DNA from: Flaccisagitta enflata
Taxonomy: Eukaryota > Chaetognatha > Sagittoidea > Aphragmophora
NCBI GenBank assembly: GCA_965153355.1
Contig: OZ231127.1
Span: 75,826,001 to 75,890,000 of the forward strand
Direction of reading: 5' to 3'
Length of the DNA stretch: 64,000 bases
Shown: piece after piece, positions 12,619 through 24,174 of the stretch
Numbering within the stretch: the stretch's first letter is position 1
How the letters are laid out: each line of letters begins with the position of its first letter
Made by a program: the position numbers and the translations under genes
Notes under the pieces: model-generated
What the model was told of the DNA's origin: nothing
Database searches by the model: none
What the model saw: the letters and a program-made list of their open reading frames with translations, nothing else

Positions 12619-13119
12619 GTAACAATGATAATCAAGGTGCTAAAGACGAATTTTGGAAGATCAAAGAGGAACAAAAACTTGAGAAAGGAGAGGGTGAAGA
12701 GAAAGAGGAGGAAGTAAGGAAAGAAGGAGAGAATAACAACTTGATAGAAAGGAAAGATAACCAAATGGCGGAGGAACTTGAAGGAAGGTGGATAGAAAGA
12801 ATTGGTGATCTATGGCTGGAGGGAGATGATGTGGTAATAGAGAGGAATGATGATGATGTAGGTAGAAGAAGAAAAGGCGGAAGAGGTAGAGGTGGAGGCG
12901 GAGGAAGAGAACGAGGACGAGTAAGAGGGAGTGGAAGTAGAAGAAAGGAAGGGGAAATGAATACAGACGGTAACAAAGCCCGAGGAGAGGAAGAGGAGGT
13001 GGTAGTGACGGCAGAAACAACAACGGAAGTAAAGAAAATCGCCTGCCTGCTTTACGCCGCCGAAAAAGACGTCTTCGGCAGAGTTATGTTACCCAATGGA
13101 ACGTTCTTGACACCCGATG
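11092..13119 (+). CDS. Probable large exon of the CUB gene: low-complexity Ser/Gln/Asn-rich region
   Basis: An uninterrupted 676-codon segment. It follows a plausible acceptor (a T-rich tract ending TTTTATAG) and stops at a donor (GATG|GTAACC). The donor leaves one base, which joins the two leading bases of the CUB exon at 15173 to make Ala, so the phase fits. Order of sequence: Thr/Ala/Ser-rich, Gln/His-rich with poly-Gln, two poly-Ser blocks, acidic/basic charged segments, poly-Asn of about 31 residues, Gly/Arg-rich, then a compact non-repetitive end (KKIACLLYAAEKDVFGRV). All internal repeats are in multiples of three (CAA, CAG, TCA, TCC, AAC), whereas the surrounding DNA is full of di- and tetranucleotide repeats. 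That is what coding constraint would produce. I recognise no domain and expect disorder. It could instead belong to a separate gene. No start codon is assigned, since the reading opens at a splice site. Confidence 0.5.
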
Positions 13120-13140
13120 GTAACCATGGAGGAGGGGAGG

Positions 13141-13345
<205 letters not shown>

Positions 13346-14098
13346 ACCAAGTAACAAGAGGCCAAGAAGAAAACTAAGATATAGCTAGATAGAAAGACAA
13401 AGGGATAGTTGGATTACCAGAACAGTAAGACAGACCGAAAACCAAAATAAAGGAGCATGCCAAAAAAGAAAGTCAAAGCGGATCAAGTTGAGAACAGAAA
13501 CAGAATCCTCTTTTTTCCCTCGTGGCCCTGAAAAAGGAAGAAAAAGAGGCGACTTAGGGTGTGTTTCTAGTGACGACAAAAACGCGATCCTCCCTGTTGA
13601 TCGCGTTTACAGCTTGAACACAAATAAGAAATTCCAACAGTCCCATGAGGGAGTGAGTTAATAGAGTGAGCGAGCTTGTAAATGGAGTGAGCAAGTGAGG
13701 CAAGTATAGCGAAGTGGTGCACTGCCGAACAAGTTAGCACAGTGAGTGGTGTGAGCAAACAAATGCAGCGAGCGACCGAGTGGCCCGTTAAAGACGTTGT
13801 TGTATGTGACTAGAAACCCACCCAAAAAGAGGCGACTTTTGGTGATGGAAATTTGATCATCGAAGTTAAATCCAACACAATCAGTATTGACAATATAAAC
13901 AGACTGAATCTATGATGTTCAAAGTCTTGAAAATAGCGAGACACGACAGGGCATGGCATGTAGAGACGGTAGGGCAAGACCGGTAGGTAGAAGGAGGACT
14001 AGTGCCGCAAGTGAGTATAACAAGGTAAATCTAGGGCAAAAAAAAAATGCTATCGGGGTCATAGAATATGGCAGAAAGAATGGGACCAAAAGCAACTT

Positions 14099-14225
14099 TT
14101 TTAGGTGCGACAAAGCACCTCTATAACTGGCCGTGTCCGTTGGTCTGTCGGTTGGTCGGTCTGTAACGCATTCATTCGACGATCCACACGTCGCACCTTA
14201 TCGGCCTATTTGGCCTTGTTTTTGG
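14099..14225 (-). mobile_element. AACAAG/hairpin element, GGTGC subtype (E)
   Basis: A compact - strand copy. Hairpin at 14103-14120 has arms AGGTGC and GCACCT. The 5' end (- strand) reads AACAAGGCCAAATAGGCC and then contains AGGTGCGACG, which matches the complement of the hairpin arm at nine of ten bases. This hairpin sequence is unlike the commoner AGTCGCG type, yet all three sites agree. Confidence 0.7.
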
Positions 14226-14348
14226 TTCGAGTTCAAAGTTCACAACAACGACAATTTGTCGAGCTCATTCAAAAACAACCTTTCCCTTCATTCTATACGT
14301 CACTCTCACCTTTTATCTTATTGTTACAGTGAATCCATTTATCTCCTT

Positions 14349-14442
14349 ATGAAATGATATGATATGATATGATATGATATGATATGATATGATATGATAT
14401 GATATGATATGATATGATATGATATGATATGATATGATAGGA
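14349..14442. repeat. (GATAT)n microsatellite
   Basis: Pentanucleotide tract of about 18 near-perfect units. Confidence 0.95.
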
Positions 14443-14750
14443 TATTGAAATAAATTTACTCAAAAGTGCATGTCAGTGATGTTAACCATGGCCGTTGATA
14501 CTCCAATTTTTCGACTGAGCCAGTTCGAATGCTACTTCGTTTGATTGACCAATTTACAATATCAGTACGTAAACTTTCAGTTTGTGCTGTTTTTTTTTTC
14601 TTTCTCTAGAGTTGGGTCTTAGATCATCGGTTTGTCCGTTGTCGGTTGCCGATCAACATTGTCCGGTAGTCTTTTAATCCGCTATTTTCAGTATTGATCA
14701 CGTACATGCTGTTTCAGTCTGTTGGTCCGTTATGACATTTTTGAATCAGT

Positions 14751-14961
14751 TTTTAGTCGCGTGCTACGCGACTCTACACCCCGCTTTGTCGGTCCGTCCG
14801 TCCGTCCGTCGGTCCGTCGGTCCGTCCGTCCGTCACACTTTACTTTTTCGGCGTTAATGGGGGTTTTGGCCTTATTGCTCCTGCCCAAATGTTCCACTGA
14901 CCTCAATTATGGCCCCTGCCTACCCGCACGCGACTGGGGTAGCCGTGTATCCGGCCTTGTT
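14751..14961 (-). mobile_element. AACAAG/hairpin element, A subtype, full length
   Basis: A clean 211-bp reference copy on the - strand. It begins AACAAGGCCGGATACACGG, then AGTCGCGTGCGGGTAGGCAG, a middle with GGGCAGGAGCAATAAGGCC, a GTCC/GGAC core, and a terminal hairpin at 14755-14773 (AGTCGCGT/ACGCGACT) preceded by TTTT on the + strand. The copy at 23967-24174 aligns over its whole length. Confidence 0.85.
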
Positions 14962-15172
14962 CTGTTTTTGCCCTGTGTTGGGCTCCTTGTATTTCTGCCT
15001 CTGCCAGACCAACGGCGACAGTTGCCCTGAGTGGGGCTCGTTGTGTTTCTGCTCCTGTCAGACCGATCGTGGCGTGGCCGATGTGCTGGGCTTATTCAGA
15101 ATGTCATCACAATGTCACTTACGTCTTTTCTGTGTCAATCAATAAACTTTTCCGTCTTGGTTTGGTTTTCAG

Positions 15173-15284
15173 CCTCTGCTTGCACTCGTGTCTTCAAAAG
15201 TCAACCTCCGCTACCCAGAAACGGAACCATAAGAAGTCCGAATCATCCACACAGCTACGAACCCGGCACCCTCTGCAAGTACAG
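15173..15284 (+). CDS. CUB-domain protein, exon with start of CUB domain 1 (SOL-1-like)
   Basis: Bounded by acceptor GGTTTTCAG and donor ACAG|GTAACA. In frame it reads SACTRVFKSQ, then NGTIRSPNHPHSYEPG, and ends CKY plus the first two bases of Arg. This is the classic opening of a CUB domain: first cysteine, the G-x-x-x-SPN-P-x-x-Y strand, and the second cysteine. NGT is a possible N-glycosylation site. CUB proteins of the SOL-1/NETO kind are extracellular or membrane-anchored partners of ionotropic glutamate receptors; assignment to that group is my inference from resemblance. Donor phase 2 fits the exon at 37823. Confidence 0.85.
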
Positions 15285-15940
15285 GTAACAACCAACTTAT
15301 ATATATGTGGCTACCAACCCAGGGGGGGCCGGCAACCCCCCAAACATGCCGTAAGAATTAATTTTTTTCTTGATTCACACTAACTCATGTCCAACTAAGA
15401 AGAATCTGCTGTCAAATCAATTCTTACGGCCTAGGAAGATAGCTAAAATTTATTTTAGTAATATCAAAAATCAAGAAAACCAGATTGCAATGGCAATCGT
15501 CACAGAAGAGGTTGAGGAAACATTTTAGTGTTCTTAACAAAACGCAGCAAAGGATAACTCATCAATGTTTCACCACATGCTTAACTGCACTATGACACAC
15601 AAAAATTGGGTTTCGTTAGTAATCAAAGATTACAAATTGATCGAAGAATTTCCTGATAGTGACTTTTTCGGACCATATAAAGTTAGAAAATCAAAACTAA
15701 GTGGTAGAATTTGTTTCAAAGAAAATAGTCGTACCCTAAAAAAGCTCTTTAGACATTATCAGCCTCCTTCCTCCTCTGCTACCAACCGGGGACCCTCTGC
15801 AAGTAAAGGACTACAGGTAATAACCAACTTATATTTGTGTGGCTACCAACCGGGGACCTTCTGCAAGTAGAGGACTTCAGGTAACAACCGATCAATATCT
15901 GTGTGGCTACGAACCGAACACCTTCTCCAAGTACGTCATT
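15254..15940 (+). repeat. Tandem duplications of an exon 3' end with its splice donor
   Basis: The exon end plus donor (15254-15309: GCTACGAACCCGGCACCC, CTCTGCAAGTACAG, GTAACAACCAACTT) is repeated at 15778-15841 and 15842-15905, with a partial fourth copy from 15906. A fragment also sits at 15310. Copies two and three keep CAG|GTAAYAACC donors at 15817 and 15881. Between the first and second copies is about 450 bp that I do not recognise, including an inverted repeat (GCCGTAAGAATT near 15347, AATTCTTACGGC near 15420). Confidence 0.8.
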
Positions 15941-16359
15941 AGATTATCTGTCTCAGGCGCTGAACATCCCGCCCAGGCAACAATTCAGTCAAGTCAAACC
16001 TCGAACAGTTTTCCCAACCCCTAATCAGCTCTCCTTAGCCTCTCATCAACTCTCTTTGGTGGGACAAACGAAAGTCCCACTGTGTCCTACAGGACTTCGT
16101 CCCCTTCGAGGCCGTTGTCTTGCTTCCTCTCTCCCAAAAACTAAATCATGCAAATGAGGGAAACTGGTATCACTGACCAAATATTGCCCTTGGGCGACTG
16201 GTTTGAAATGCGTGGTATCATCCATGCGACAATTTGCCTTGCATCTTCCATGCAGCGACAGGTCCTCTTGTAATTTTCTTTACAATGCATCATCCTTGAC
16301 TTTCCTGTTAGCAACAAAAATCCCTTGCATTGTTCCCCTTGGTGGATCATCCTTGTAGG

Positions 16360-16738
16360 AACAAGCCCGACCGGGCAAAGATGCGTCCGGACTGTGTCTC
16401 TGCGTGTATTGATCATGTGACATATATGGAGAGACAGTTGGACGAACAGACGGCTGAAACGACTTGAGTAGTAGAGGAGGCTCTCAAAACACGTTGGTTG
16501 ATCATTTGTTTCAGTATAGGATCTCACCGTGACCAAAAACAGCCGAGAAACGCGGTTTTCGCACAGGCGTAACGGACGGACGGACGGACGGACGGACGGA
16601 CGGACGGACGGACGGACGGACGGACGGACGGACGGACGGACGGACGGACGGACGGACGGACGGACGGACGGACCGACGGACGGACGGACGGACAGACCCT
16701 CTTATAGAGATGCGTTCCTGACGGACGCATCTAAAAAG
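16360..16738 (+). mobile_element. AACAAG/hairpin element, GATGCG subtype (C), with GGAC expansion
   Basis: Begins AACAAGCCCGACCGGGCAAA followed by AGATGCGTCC. It contains a conserved body (TCTCACCGTGACCAAAAACA near 16523), a (GGAC)n tract at 16571-16690 and a terminal hairpin at 16708-16732 whose arms are AGATGCGT and ACGCATCT, then AAAAAG. Two - strand relatives lie at 21598-21910 and 53638-53932. Confidence 0.8.
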
Positions 16739-17515
16739 TTACCAACGTTTTTTAGAGTGCATCATCCTTGAAGCATCGAGTTTCCTTGCAACTTTCCTTT
16801 CAGTGCATCAAGTAACGCTTCTTTTAATGCATCATCCCTGAAGCCTCAAGTTTTCAGGCATCGTTCCTATCAATGCAAACAGGCGTTCAATATCAGTAAA
16901 AAAGAAACCTTTAATTTACGTCATGATTCTGACGAGGGATTGATGTGTACTCAGGCTTTTGAAGAGAAAAAGAAAAAGAAAAGAATGAGATTAAAAGCTG
17001 CAAACAAAAAATGAAGTTGAAAATTAAAAAGGGAGGAAACAAGAAATAAGAACGCGGGGATAAAACGGCAGAATAACGCAGAAGCTGTTCACGCACATGG
17101 AAGGTCAGTGGTTTCAGTTGTGTCTTTTTTATATATGCAACGTTAGGAAATTGATAGGAATAAAATTTGTAAAAAAGAAACAACTGAAATTTCATGAACG
17201 AGAAATTTTTTAATACTTTAGCACGATCTCTAAGGCCTAATTCATTTTTGCCGTTAAGTCTTAAAAGCCGAATTTGGAATATGTGATAATGTGGGAATAT
17301 TGTAGGAAAAAATTAAAAAGAAATTACACCATGTCAAAAACTTAAATCATCCAAAGGCTGCTGCCCAAAGCAAAGGGAAGAGGAATGAAAGGAGAGAAAT
17401 GTAAAATGAACGCACCTCGCACCTGCGTGTTCACTAATGGATGAAGACAAATTAAAAGTGTGAACAATGAAAGAAAAAGACATTGTTGTTGTGTTTTATC
17501 ATTATAGTTAAGATT

Positions 17516-17725
<210 letters not shown>

Positions 17726-18115
17726 AAACAGTTTTGCTGCTTTAGATATTTTTTTTTGTTCAAACTTCCGCTGCTTGAAATTGAATACCTGTCAGAAAGT
17801 AAAAACATATCGGGGAAATGTACAGACATAGTCAGAAACATAGACAGACAGAAAAAAGCGACAAACAGACAAACAGACAAACAGAGAGACTGGCTGACTG
17901 ATAGTAAGGAACAGACGTCGAGAGGGCTGAAAGGATCATTAGTTTGTCTTTCTCTTTTAAGCATTAATTCACTGAAATGCCATTATGCTGGCATGCAGGA
18001 TGCTTTTGCTGATGATCTACTGAAATGATCTTACTGCAACAATGACAAGGAGGATAAAGCAAAACTAATAACGTAAAAGAAACAAAAATGAAAAAAAAAG
18101 AATAGAAAATAACGC

Positions 18116-18246
<131 letters not shown>

Positions 18247-18800
18247 GTGGTTCTTTTAGCAAGCTCCAAATCCATTTTGTGATATTTCGTTTCGCCAAAA
18301 AAGAGAGTTAGGGGGAAAGGGAAGAGGGGAGATGTAAACACGTGTTTAACACAAACTGGTGTTCAGCAGTACTCGTTGCCCTCCTTCATGTGCTTGACTA
18401 AAATGGGGGTGAGCAAGGTGGTCCGTTAAAACACAGGGGTGACTTATGGTCCAGAAGGGTTAATTTGAGGACAAAGAGAAGCTAATTTGAGGTCTGAGAA
18501 TAATTAATTTAGACATAAAATTTGAAGTTAAATCAAAGGCCTAAGAGGGGGAAGTCATAATGAGAAGACAAATGAATATAAAAGGTTGATATTTGGAATA
18601 TAAACTAAGAAAATGATACTTTATTGATGATGGGTGTTGTTCGACATGGAAACATATTTTCATGTATTCCCGCTAGAATATCAGTGTTTTTTAAAAAAAT
18701 TGTAAGGGAACATTGCTTAAAATTAAATTTGCCACAACTTTCCAATAATATGTTCTGTAAGAATGTTGTTTGTTTAGCCGTGGCTAGGGAGCGTAACTAT

Positions 18801-19113
18801 TAGGGTGACTGAACGTGTGGTCAAATCCGAATTTAGTGTTCCTCGCGGGAGAAATGTGTCCATTTCCACCACAGATGATGACTCTAAAATCTGGTAATGA
18901 TCAGATAAAATCTACTCATGACCGCCCACCCAACCCTTTTCACAGTACAAAATATAGGGCTGGAATAAGACCAGAATTCTTCCTGTGCATTTTCTATGGG
19001 ATATGATGGGAGTGGTGGTCATGAGTAAACTTTATCTGATCATCACCAGATTTTAGGGCTATCATCTGTGAGGAAGATGAACTTCGAATTTGACCGTACT
19101 TTTGGTCACCTTA
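18801..19113. mobile_element. hAT-like MITE with 8-bp target duplication
   Basis: The element starts TAGGGTGACTGAACG and ends in TTTGGTCACCTTA, an inverted match. The inner arms are also inverted (GATCAGATAAA near 18898, TTTATCTGATCA near 19029). The flanks are the identical octamer GTAACTAT (18793-18800 and 19114-19121). An 8-bp duplication with these ends fits the hAT superfamily. 313 bp, no coding sequence. Confidence 0.85.
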
Positions 19114-19128
19114 GTAACTATGTGTGAG

Positions 19129-21123
19129 TGGGGTGTTTCAAATCAGGGCTATGGTCTCCGAGTGGGCTGGCCGAAATTTTGTAGTTGTGGTATAGTTAGG
19201 TGAAGCCCCCGGGCACCATAAATGGCTATTTAAGGTCTGTTTTTAGGCAATTTTGAAGCATTTTGGTCATTTTGGGCTAATTTTGGTTATTTAAGGCCTG
19301 TTTTTAGGGAAAAAATTTCTAAGACGATACAGATCTTTTGTTTCTTTCGGGTTTCCCCGCTTGGGCGAAGCTTTAATTCAAGTAGATTCGGGTTGAAATG
19401 TATAAGACCCAGCCCTCACCTGCCCTAACGCTAGCCCTAACCCTAACCCTAACCCTAAAACCACCCCCGACCCCAACCTTAACCCTAACCCTACCCCTAA
19501 CCCTAAATAAAAAAAACGCTTAGAAAGTCAGTAAAACAAAAGACATCACCGAATTCGAAAACAGCACCGTTTTTAGGCTAACACGATGCTCAGGGCCATA
19601 TTTTTTTGCTGTTTCTACTCAGTTACACTTCTCTAAGGCTACAGTCTTGGATATTTTACAGTTTAGAGGAAAAAATTTCATTATTTTCATCAATTTTTGA
19701 CTTAGCGTAATATGGGTAATTTTAAGGCCGTTTTTGGCGATTTCGGGTCCCTTGCAAGCCCTCAATTGTAGCCACTGACCATTTTTTGGCCAAACCCATG
19801 TCTATACATTATAACTGAGTGATTTGGAACAATATTCGGGATTTTTCATGAAAATTAAACCAAAGTTTTGAATTTTGAAGCATTTTGGTCGTTTTGGGCC
19901 AATTTTGGCTATTTAAGGTCTGTTTTTAGGCTGATACAGCACTCAGGGCTACATTTTTTTGCTGTTTCTACTCAGTTACCTTTCACAGAGGCTAAATTCT
20001 ATATCCTGGGATATTTTAAGGTTTGGAAGACAGAATTTCATTATTTTTTCATTAATTTTTGACATAGCGTAATATAGGTCATTTTAAGGCCTTTTTTGGC
20101 CATTTTGGGTCCATTGTAAGCCCTCAATTGTAGCCACCGACCATTTTTTGGCCAAACTCATGTCTATACATTATAACCGAGTGATTTGGATCAATGTTTG
20201 GGATTTTTTGTGAAAGATACACCAAATTTTTGAATTTTGAAACATTTTGGTCATTTTGGGCCAATTTTGGCCAATATAGAACTGTTTTTAAGCTGATTCG
20301 ATGCTCAGGGCCATATTTTTTTTGCTGTTTCTACTCTGTAAACTTCACTGAGACTATATTCTAGGATAATTTAAGGTTTAGAAGAAAACATTTCATTATT
20401 TTTCATCAATTTTTGCCATAGCGTAATATAGGTCATTTTAAGGCCTTTTTTGGTCATTTTGGGTCCCTTGCAAGCCCCCAATTGTAGCCACTGGCCATTT
20501 TTTCGCCAAACCCATAACTATACATTATAACTGAGTGGACTGGATCAATGATTGGGATTCTTCATGAAAAATAACCAAAATTTTTGAATTTTGAAGCATT
20601 TTGGTCATTTTTGGGCTAATTTTGGCTATTTAAGGCCTGTTTTTAGGCTGATACAATGCTCAGGGCCATATTTTTTTGCTGTTTCAACTCTGTTACCCTT
20701 CACTGAGGCTATATCCTTGGATATTTTAAGGTTTGGAAGAAAAAATTTCATTTTTTTTCATTAATTTTTGATACAGTGAAAGATGGGTAATTTTAAGTCC
20801 TTTTTTGAGCCGTTTAGAGGTCCTTGCATGCCCCCAATTGCAGCAACTTGCCATTTTTTGGCCAACCCCATGTCTATACATTGTGAACTGGATCACTGAT
20901 TGAGATTTTTTGTGAAAAATTAACCAAATTTTCGAATTTTGAAGGAATTTGGTCATTTTTGGGCCATTTTTGGCTATTTTCGCCACCTATATGGCAACCG
21001 AGTTACTCGTGGGGGCACTCGGGAAGCCATCTATGGTGCCTGGGGGATTCACCTAACTATACCACAACTACAAAATTTCGGCCAGCCCACTCGGAGACCA
21101 TAGCCCTGATTTGAAACACCCCA
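19129..21123. mobile_element. Mutator-like TIR element with internal 0.36-kb tandem repeats
   Basis: Ends TGGGGTGTTTCAAATCAGGG and its complement, with TIRs of about 85 bp running to GGTATAGTTAGGTGAA. Flanked by ATGTGTGAG (19120-19128 and 21124-21132), a 9-bp duplication that fits Mutator-like elements, though an 8-bp reading (hAT) is possible. The interior is four to five diverged copies of a unit of about 356 bp (ATTTTGGTCATTTTGGGC, GCTCAGGGCCATATTTTTTT) plus a CCCTAA array at 19422-19506. No transposase seen. Confidence 0.8.
19422..19506. repeat. Telomere-like CCCTAA repeats
   Basis: Two short blocks of CCCTAACCCTAACCCTAA with variants (CCCTACCCCTAA, CCCCAACCTTAA), inside the Mutator-like element. 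This is interstitial, not a chromosome end. Confidence 0.85.
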
Positions 21124-21503
21124 ATGTGTGAGTCCTGTGATGATACCTAGCAACCGCTAAATCAGTGATATTCTTACGGAACATATTGTGGGGAAGTTGA
21201 AGCAAATTTGATTTTAAGCAATGCTCCCTCAAAAAATTTCTTAAGATATTGATATTTTAGCGGGAAAACATGGAACTGTGTTTCCATAGCAATCAACACC
21301 CATCATCAGTAAAGCATCCTTTTACTTGTTTATATTCAAAATATCAGTCTTTTTCATATTTACTTGTTTTCCTGATATGAATTCCACCGTATTTCCAAGT
21401 CTAGACGACATCTACTGTAAGATTTTAGGGTCAGATAGGCTTGGCTGGCTTGGGTCAAAGGGGCTAAATGAATTCAAGCATAGTGTCGCAGAAACAATAA
21501 TGA

Positions 21504-21510
<7 letters not shown>

Positions 21511-21591
<81 letters not shown>
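21511..21591. repeat. (CT)n microsatellite
   Basis: CT tract immediately before a C-subtype hairpin element at 21598. Confidence 0.95.
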
Positions 21592-21592
<1 letters not shown>

Positions 21593-21597
21593 AATTT

Positions 21598-21910
21598 TCT
21601 TTTTAGATGCGTTTTCGCTTTCAAAAAATTTTCTTTTTAGATGCGTCCTCGCATCTCTATAAGAGGGTCGTCCGTCCGTCCGTCCGTCCGTCCGTCCGTT
21701 ACGCAAGTGCAAAAACCGTGTTTCTCGGCTGTTTTTGGCCACGGTGAGATCCTATACTGAAACAAAAGATCAACCAACATGTTTTGAGAGCCTCCTTTAC
21801 TACTTAGTCATTTCATCCGTCTGTTTGTCCATCTGTCTTTCGATTTATGTCACATGATCAATACACGCAGAGACACAGCCCGGACGCATCGTTGCCTGGT
21901 CAGGCTTGTT
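21598..21910 (-). mobile_element. AACAAG/hairpin element, C subtype
   Basis: On the - strand it runs from AACAAGCCTGACCAGGCAAC to a hairpin at 21639-21656 (AGATGC/GCATCT). The terminal TTTTTAGATGCG is present twice, at about 21600 and 21635, as if the end had been duplicated. The core GTCC run is short. Confidence 0.75.
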
Positions 21911-22765
21911 AAAAATCCATAAACTTCCATGTTTATTTTGAAGAGGGGTGGGGATTTTTTTTTCAATTTTTCTGTTTTCTTTTTTTTTTAAAATGCATAA
22001 GTTGAACAAGTTACGTTAAAATGGAAGTTTTTTCTTCTGTAGTTACAAAAATGACTAATGTTCCCTTTTCCATTTTCTGCTGAAAAAATTTTTGAAGTCA
22101 AGGCACGAATATTGCACCCCATTTTAGAGTTTTGTTTCTCGATAAACAAATATTGTACAAAAAGACATCCTCTTCAGTAAATTGAATCAGCTTGAAGCAA
22201 TGCAAAAGTGGTTGAGAATTGGTGCAGAGTGTAAATTTTAGACCCACTAATGGCTACATCTGTATCTGTCATCCGTATATGCAAGCCAATTCCACAATCT
22301 CGCTTTTGTGTCCAATCTATCCATCTTCATTTGGTGCAACATGTTTCTTTTCTCCTTTTCCCTTTCTTTTTCTCGCATTTTTTTTCTTTTTTTATTGTGG
22401 GCTCTCATGTTGAACCTTCACACTGGCAAAGAATAAATCCAGCTGCAAAAAGGCAACCTCAGAAATCCTCTGACCGCAATTGTTGCCCACTATATAGAAA
22501 AAGAATCAAGGTTATGGATTATTAGAGTCTCGGATCCTTGTTGGGTATGTTATAGCGAGTGTATAGTGCTTCACCTTGGAATGATTTTTTTTTCTTTCTT
22601 TTTTGGTTGCGGCATCGTAAATAATAGGACTTGAAAGTCCGACGGTTACTTTCTTCCTTTCCTCCTTTCTTTCGACGGTCCTTCCCTCTTTTGGTCCGAT
22701 ATTGGGGTGGACTTATCTAATCTCAATAGGACGGTGAATAGAATGAGCGTCTATGTCCGAAATTT

Positions 22766-22907
22766 CTAGTCGAGGACACGCGACTCAAGAAGCCGCAATG
22801 TCGGTCGGTCGGTTTGTCGGTAACCAAAACAAAATGTGAGCTTTTTTTCGCTATTCCGCTCCTGCCCACCCGTCCGCGACTGAAGGGGAGTGTATACGGC
22901 CTTATTT
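22766..22907 (-). mobile_element. AACAAG/hairpin element, B subtype
   Basis: Hairpin near 22768 with arms AGTCG and CGCGACT. The 5' subterminal motif (- strand) is AGTCGCGGAC, the GGAC-ended version expected for this hairpin. Degenerate but complete at both ends. Confidence 0.65.
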
Positions 22908-23227
22908 CCATAAGCCTCAATGAAGCGTAATACTTTAAATCTTTAGTATGGATTATCAATCAGTATATTCATCACAATTTGAGCTGGTGAGATAATCACC
23001 CCCCTAGGCAAAGAAGTGCATGCAACTACACGACAGTTCACAATCATTAGTTCTGGCTCAAATGTCGAGAAGCATGACGTGAGCTTGTATTCAAAATTTC
23101 AAGGCAATCGCATCAATATTTTAGAAATTACAGCCGTTTTTATATATGACGAGAAAAAAGAAAAACCGACAGTGTTTTTCTCCATTCTCTCACTGAACTT
23201 GCCCCCAATACAAATATCAAATTTTTG

Positions 23228-23640
23228 AAAAAAAGTATTTTTCAGGGTATTGGATTTGGGCAAATTAAGTCATTTCCTATCGATTGCACCCCACTTTTGA
23301 AGACCATTTTTCAAAAAAATATTTTGTGAAAATTTTTAGAGGCCCTAAGTAAAAATTTTCTAGGATTTTTGAAAAAAAAAAGTATTTTTCAGGGTATTGG
23401 ATCTAGGCGAATTAGGTCATTTCCCATCAATTGCACCCTACTTTTGAAGACCATTTTTCAAAAAACAATTTTATGATTTTTTTTCTCTGAGGCCCCAAGT
23501 CGCGACAAAAAAAATTTCAAAGTTTTTTTGAAAAAGTCAAATTTCAAGATTTTGGATCTAGGCGAATTAGGTCATTTCCAATCTATTGAACCCCACTTAT
23601 TTTTTCAAAAAAAAAATCTCTTTAGGGGCTTTTTTGGGGG
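23228..23640 (+). repeat. Three diverged tandem copies of a unit of about 145 bp
   Basis: Each copy contains GTATTTTTCAGGGTATTGGA or a variant, TAGGCGAATTAGGTCATTTCC and CTTTTGAAGACCATTTTTCA. Surroundings (22.95-23.95 kb) are otherwise unrecognised. Confidence 0.7.
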
Positions 23641-23966
23641 CCCTTAGGGGCCCCTTAGAAGTTAGAAATTTTTGGCTGACTGAGAGAAAGCCGCGTAAGA
23701 AATTGAATCTCCGTCAAACTAAGAACATTTAGATTGGTGGTGATTTACGTCTGTCGTGACCCTAGACACTTCAGGGGGCGAGTTTTTTTCAAACGGATAT
23801 GCAATTCCAGCCTTATAATTCTTAAGTTATAGCTCGTCCCCTAACCCCCCCCCAAATAAAACATAGGACAGATAGCATATAAATTCTGAAAAAAAACAAG
23901 CTCTCGAAGTAAATTATTCAAAATGAATCTATATCTCTTCATCTCAGTGCAACATTCAAATGTCTT

Positions 23967-24174
23967 TTTTTAGTCGCGTGCTACGCGACTCTACACCCCG
24001 CTTTGTTGGTCCATCCGTTGGTCCATCCGTCCGTCGGTCCGTCCGTCACACTTTACTTTTTCGGCGTTTCTGGGGTTTTTGGCTAAACCGCTCCTGCCCA
24101 AATGCTCCACTGACCTCAAATATGGCCCCTGCCCACCCGCACGCGACTGGGGTAGCCGTGTATCCGGCCTTGTT
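23967..24174 (-). mobile_element. AACAAG/hairpin element, A subtype
   Basis: Full-length copy with hairpin at 23972-23990 and the 5' end at 24174. Same order of blocks as 14751-14961, with only scattered substitutions and a short GTCC core. Confidence 0.85.

Larger units (their letters stand above)
18554..21373. mobile_element. Foldback element II, split by two nested elements
   Basis: The left arm (18554-18800) and right arm (about 21124-21373) are inverted repeats, for example TGATGATGGGTGTTG against CAACACCCATCATCA. They share sequence with foldback I (TTCTGTAAGAAT, CTAGCAACCGCTAAAT). Two other transposons sit side by side at its centre. Confidence 0.75.

Noticed and set aside
14751-14961. 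Hairpin elements as tRNA-derived SINEs
   Set aside because: I found no A box/B box promoter or poly(A)/simple-repeat 3' tail; the end is a structured hairpin.
15565-15870. 101-codon frame beginning MFHHMLNC as an exon
   Set aside because: No matching splice sites in phase, and no recognised domain; it sits between copies of the duplicated exon end.
19422-19506. Chromosome end
   Set aside because: The telomere-like run is short, degenerate and inside a TIR element.
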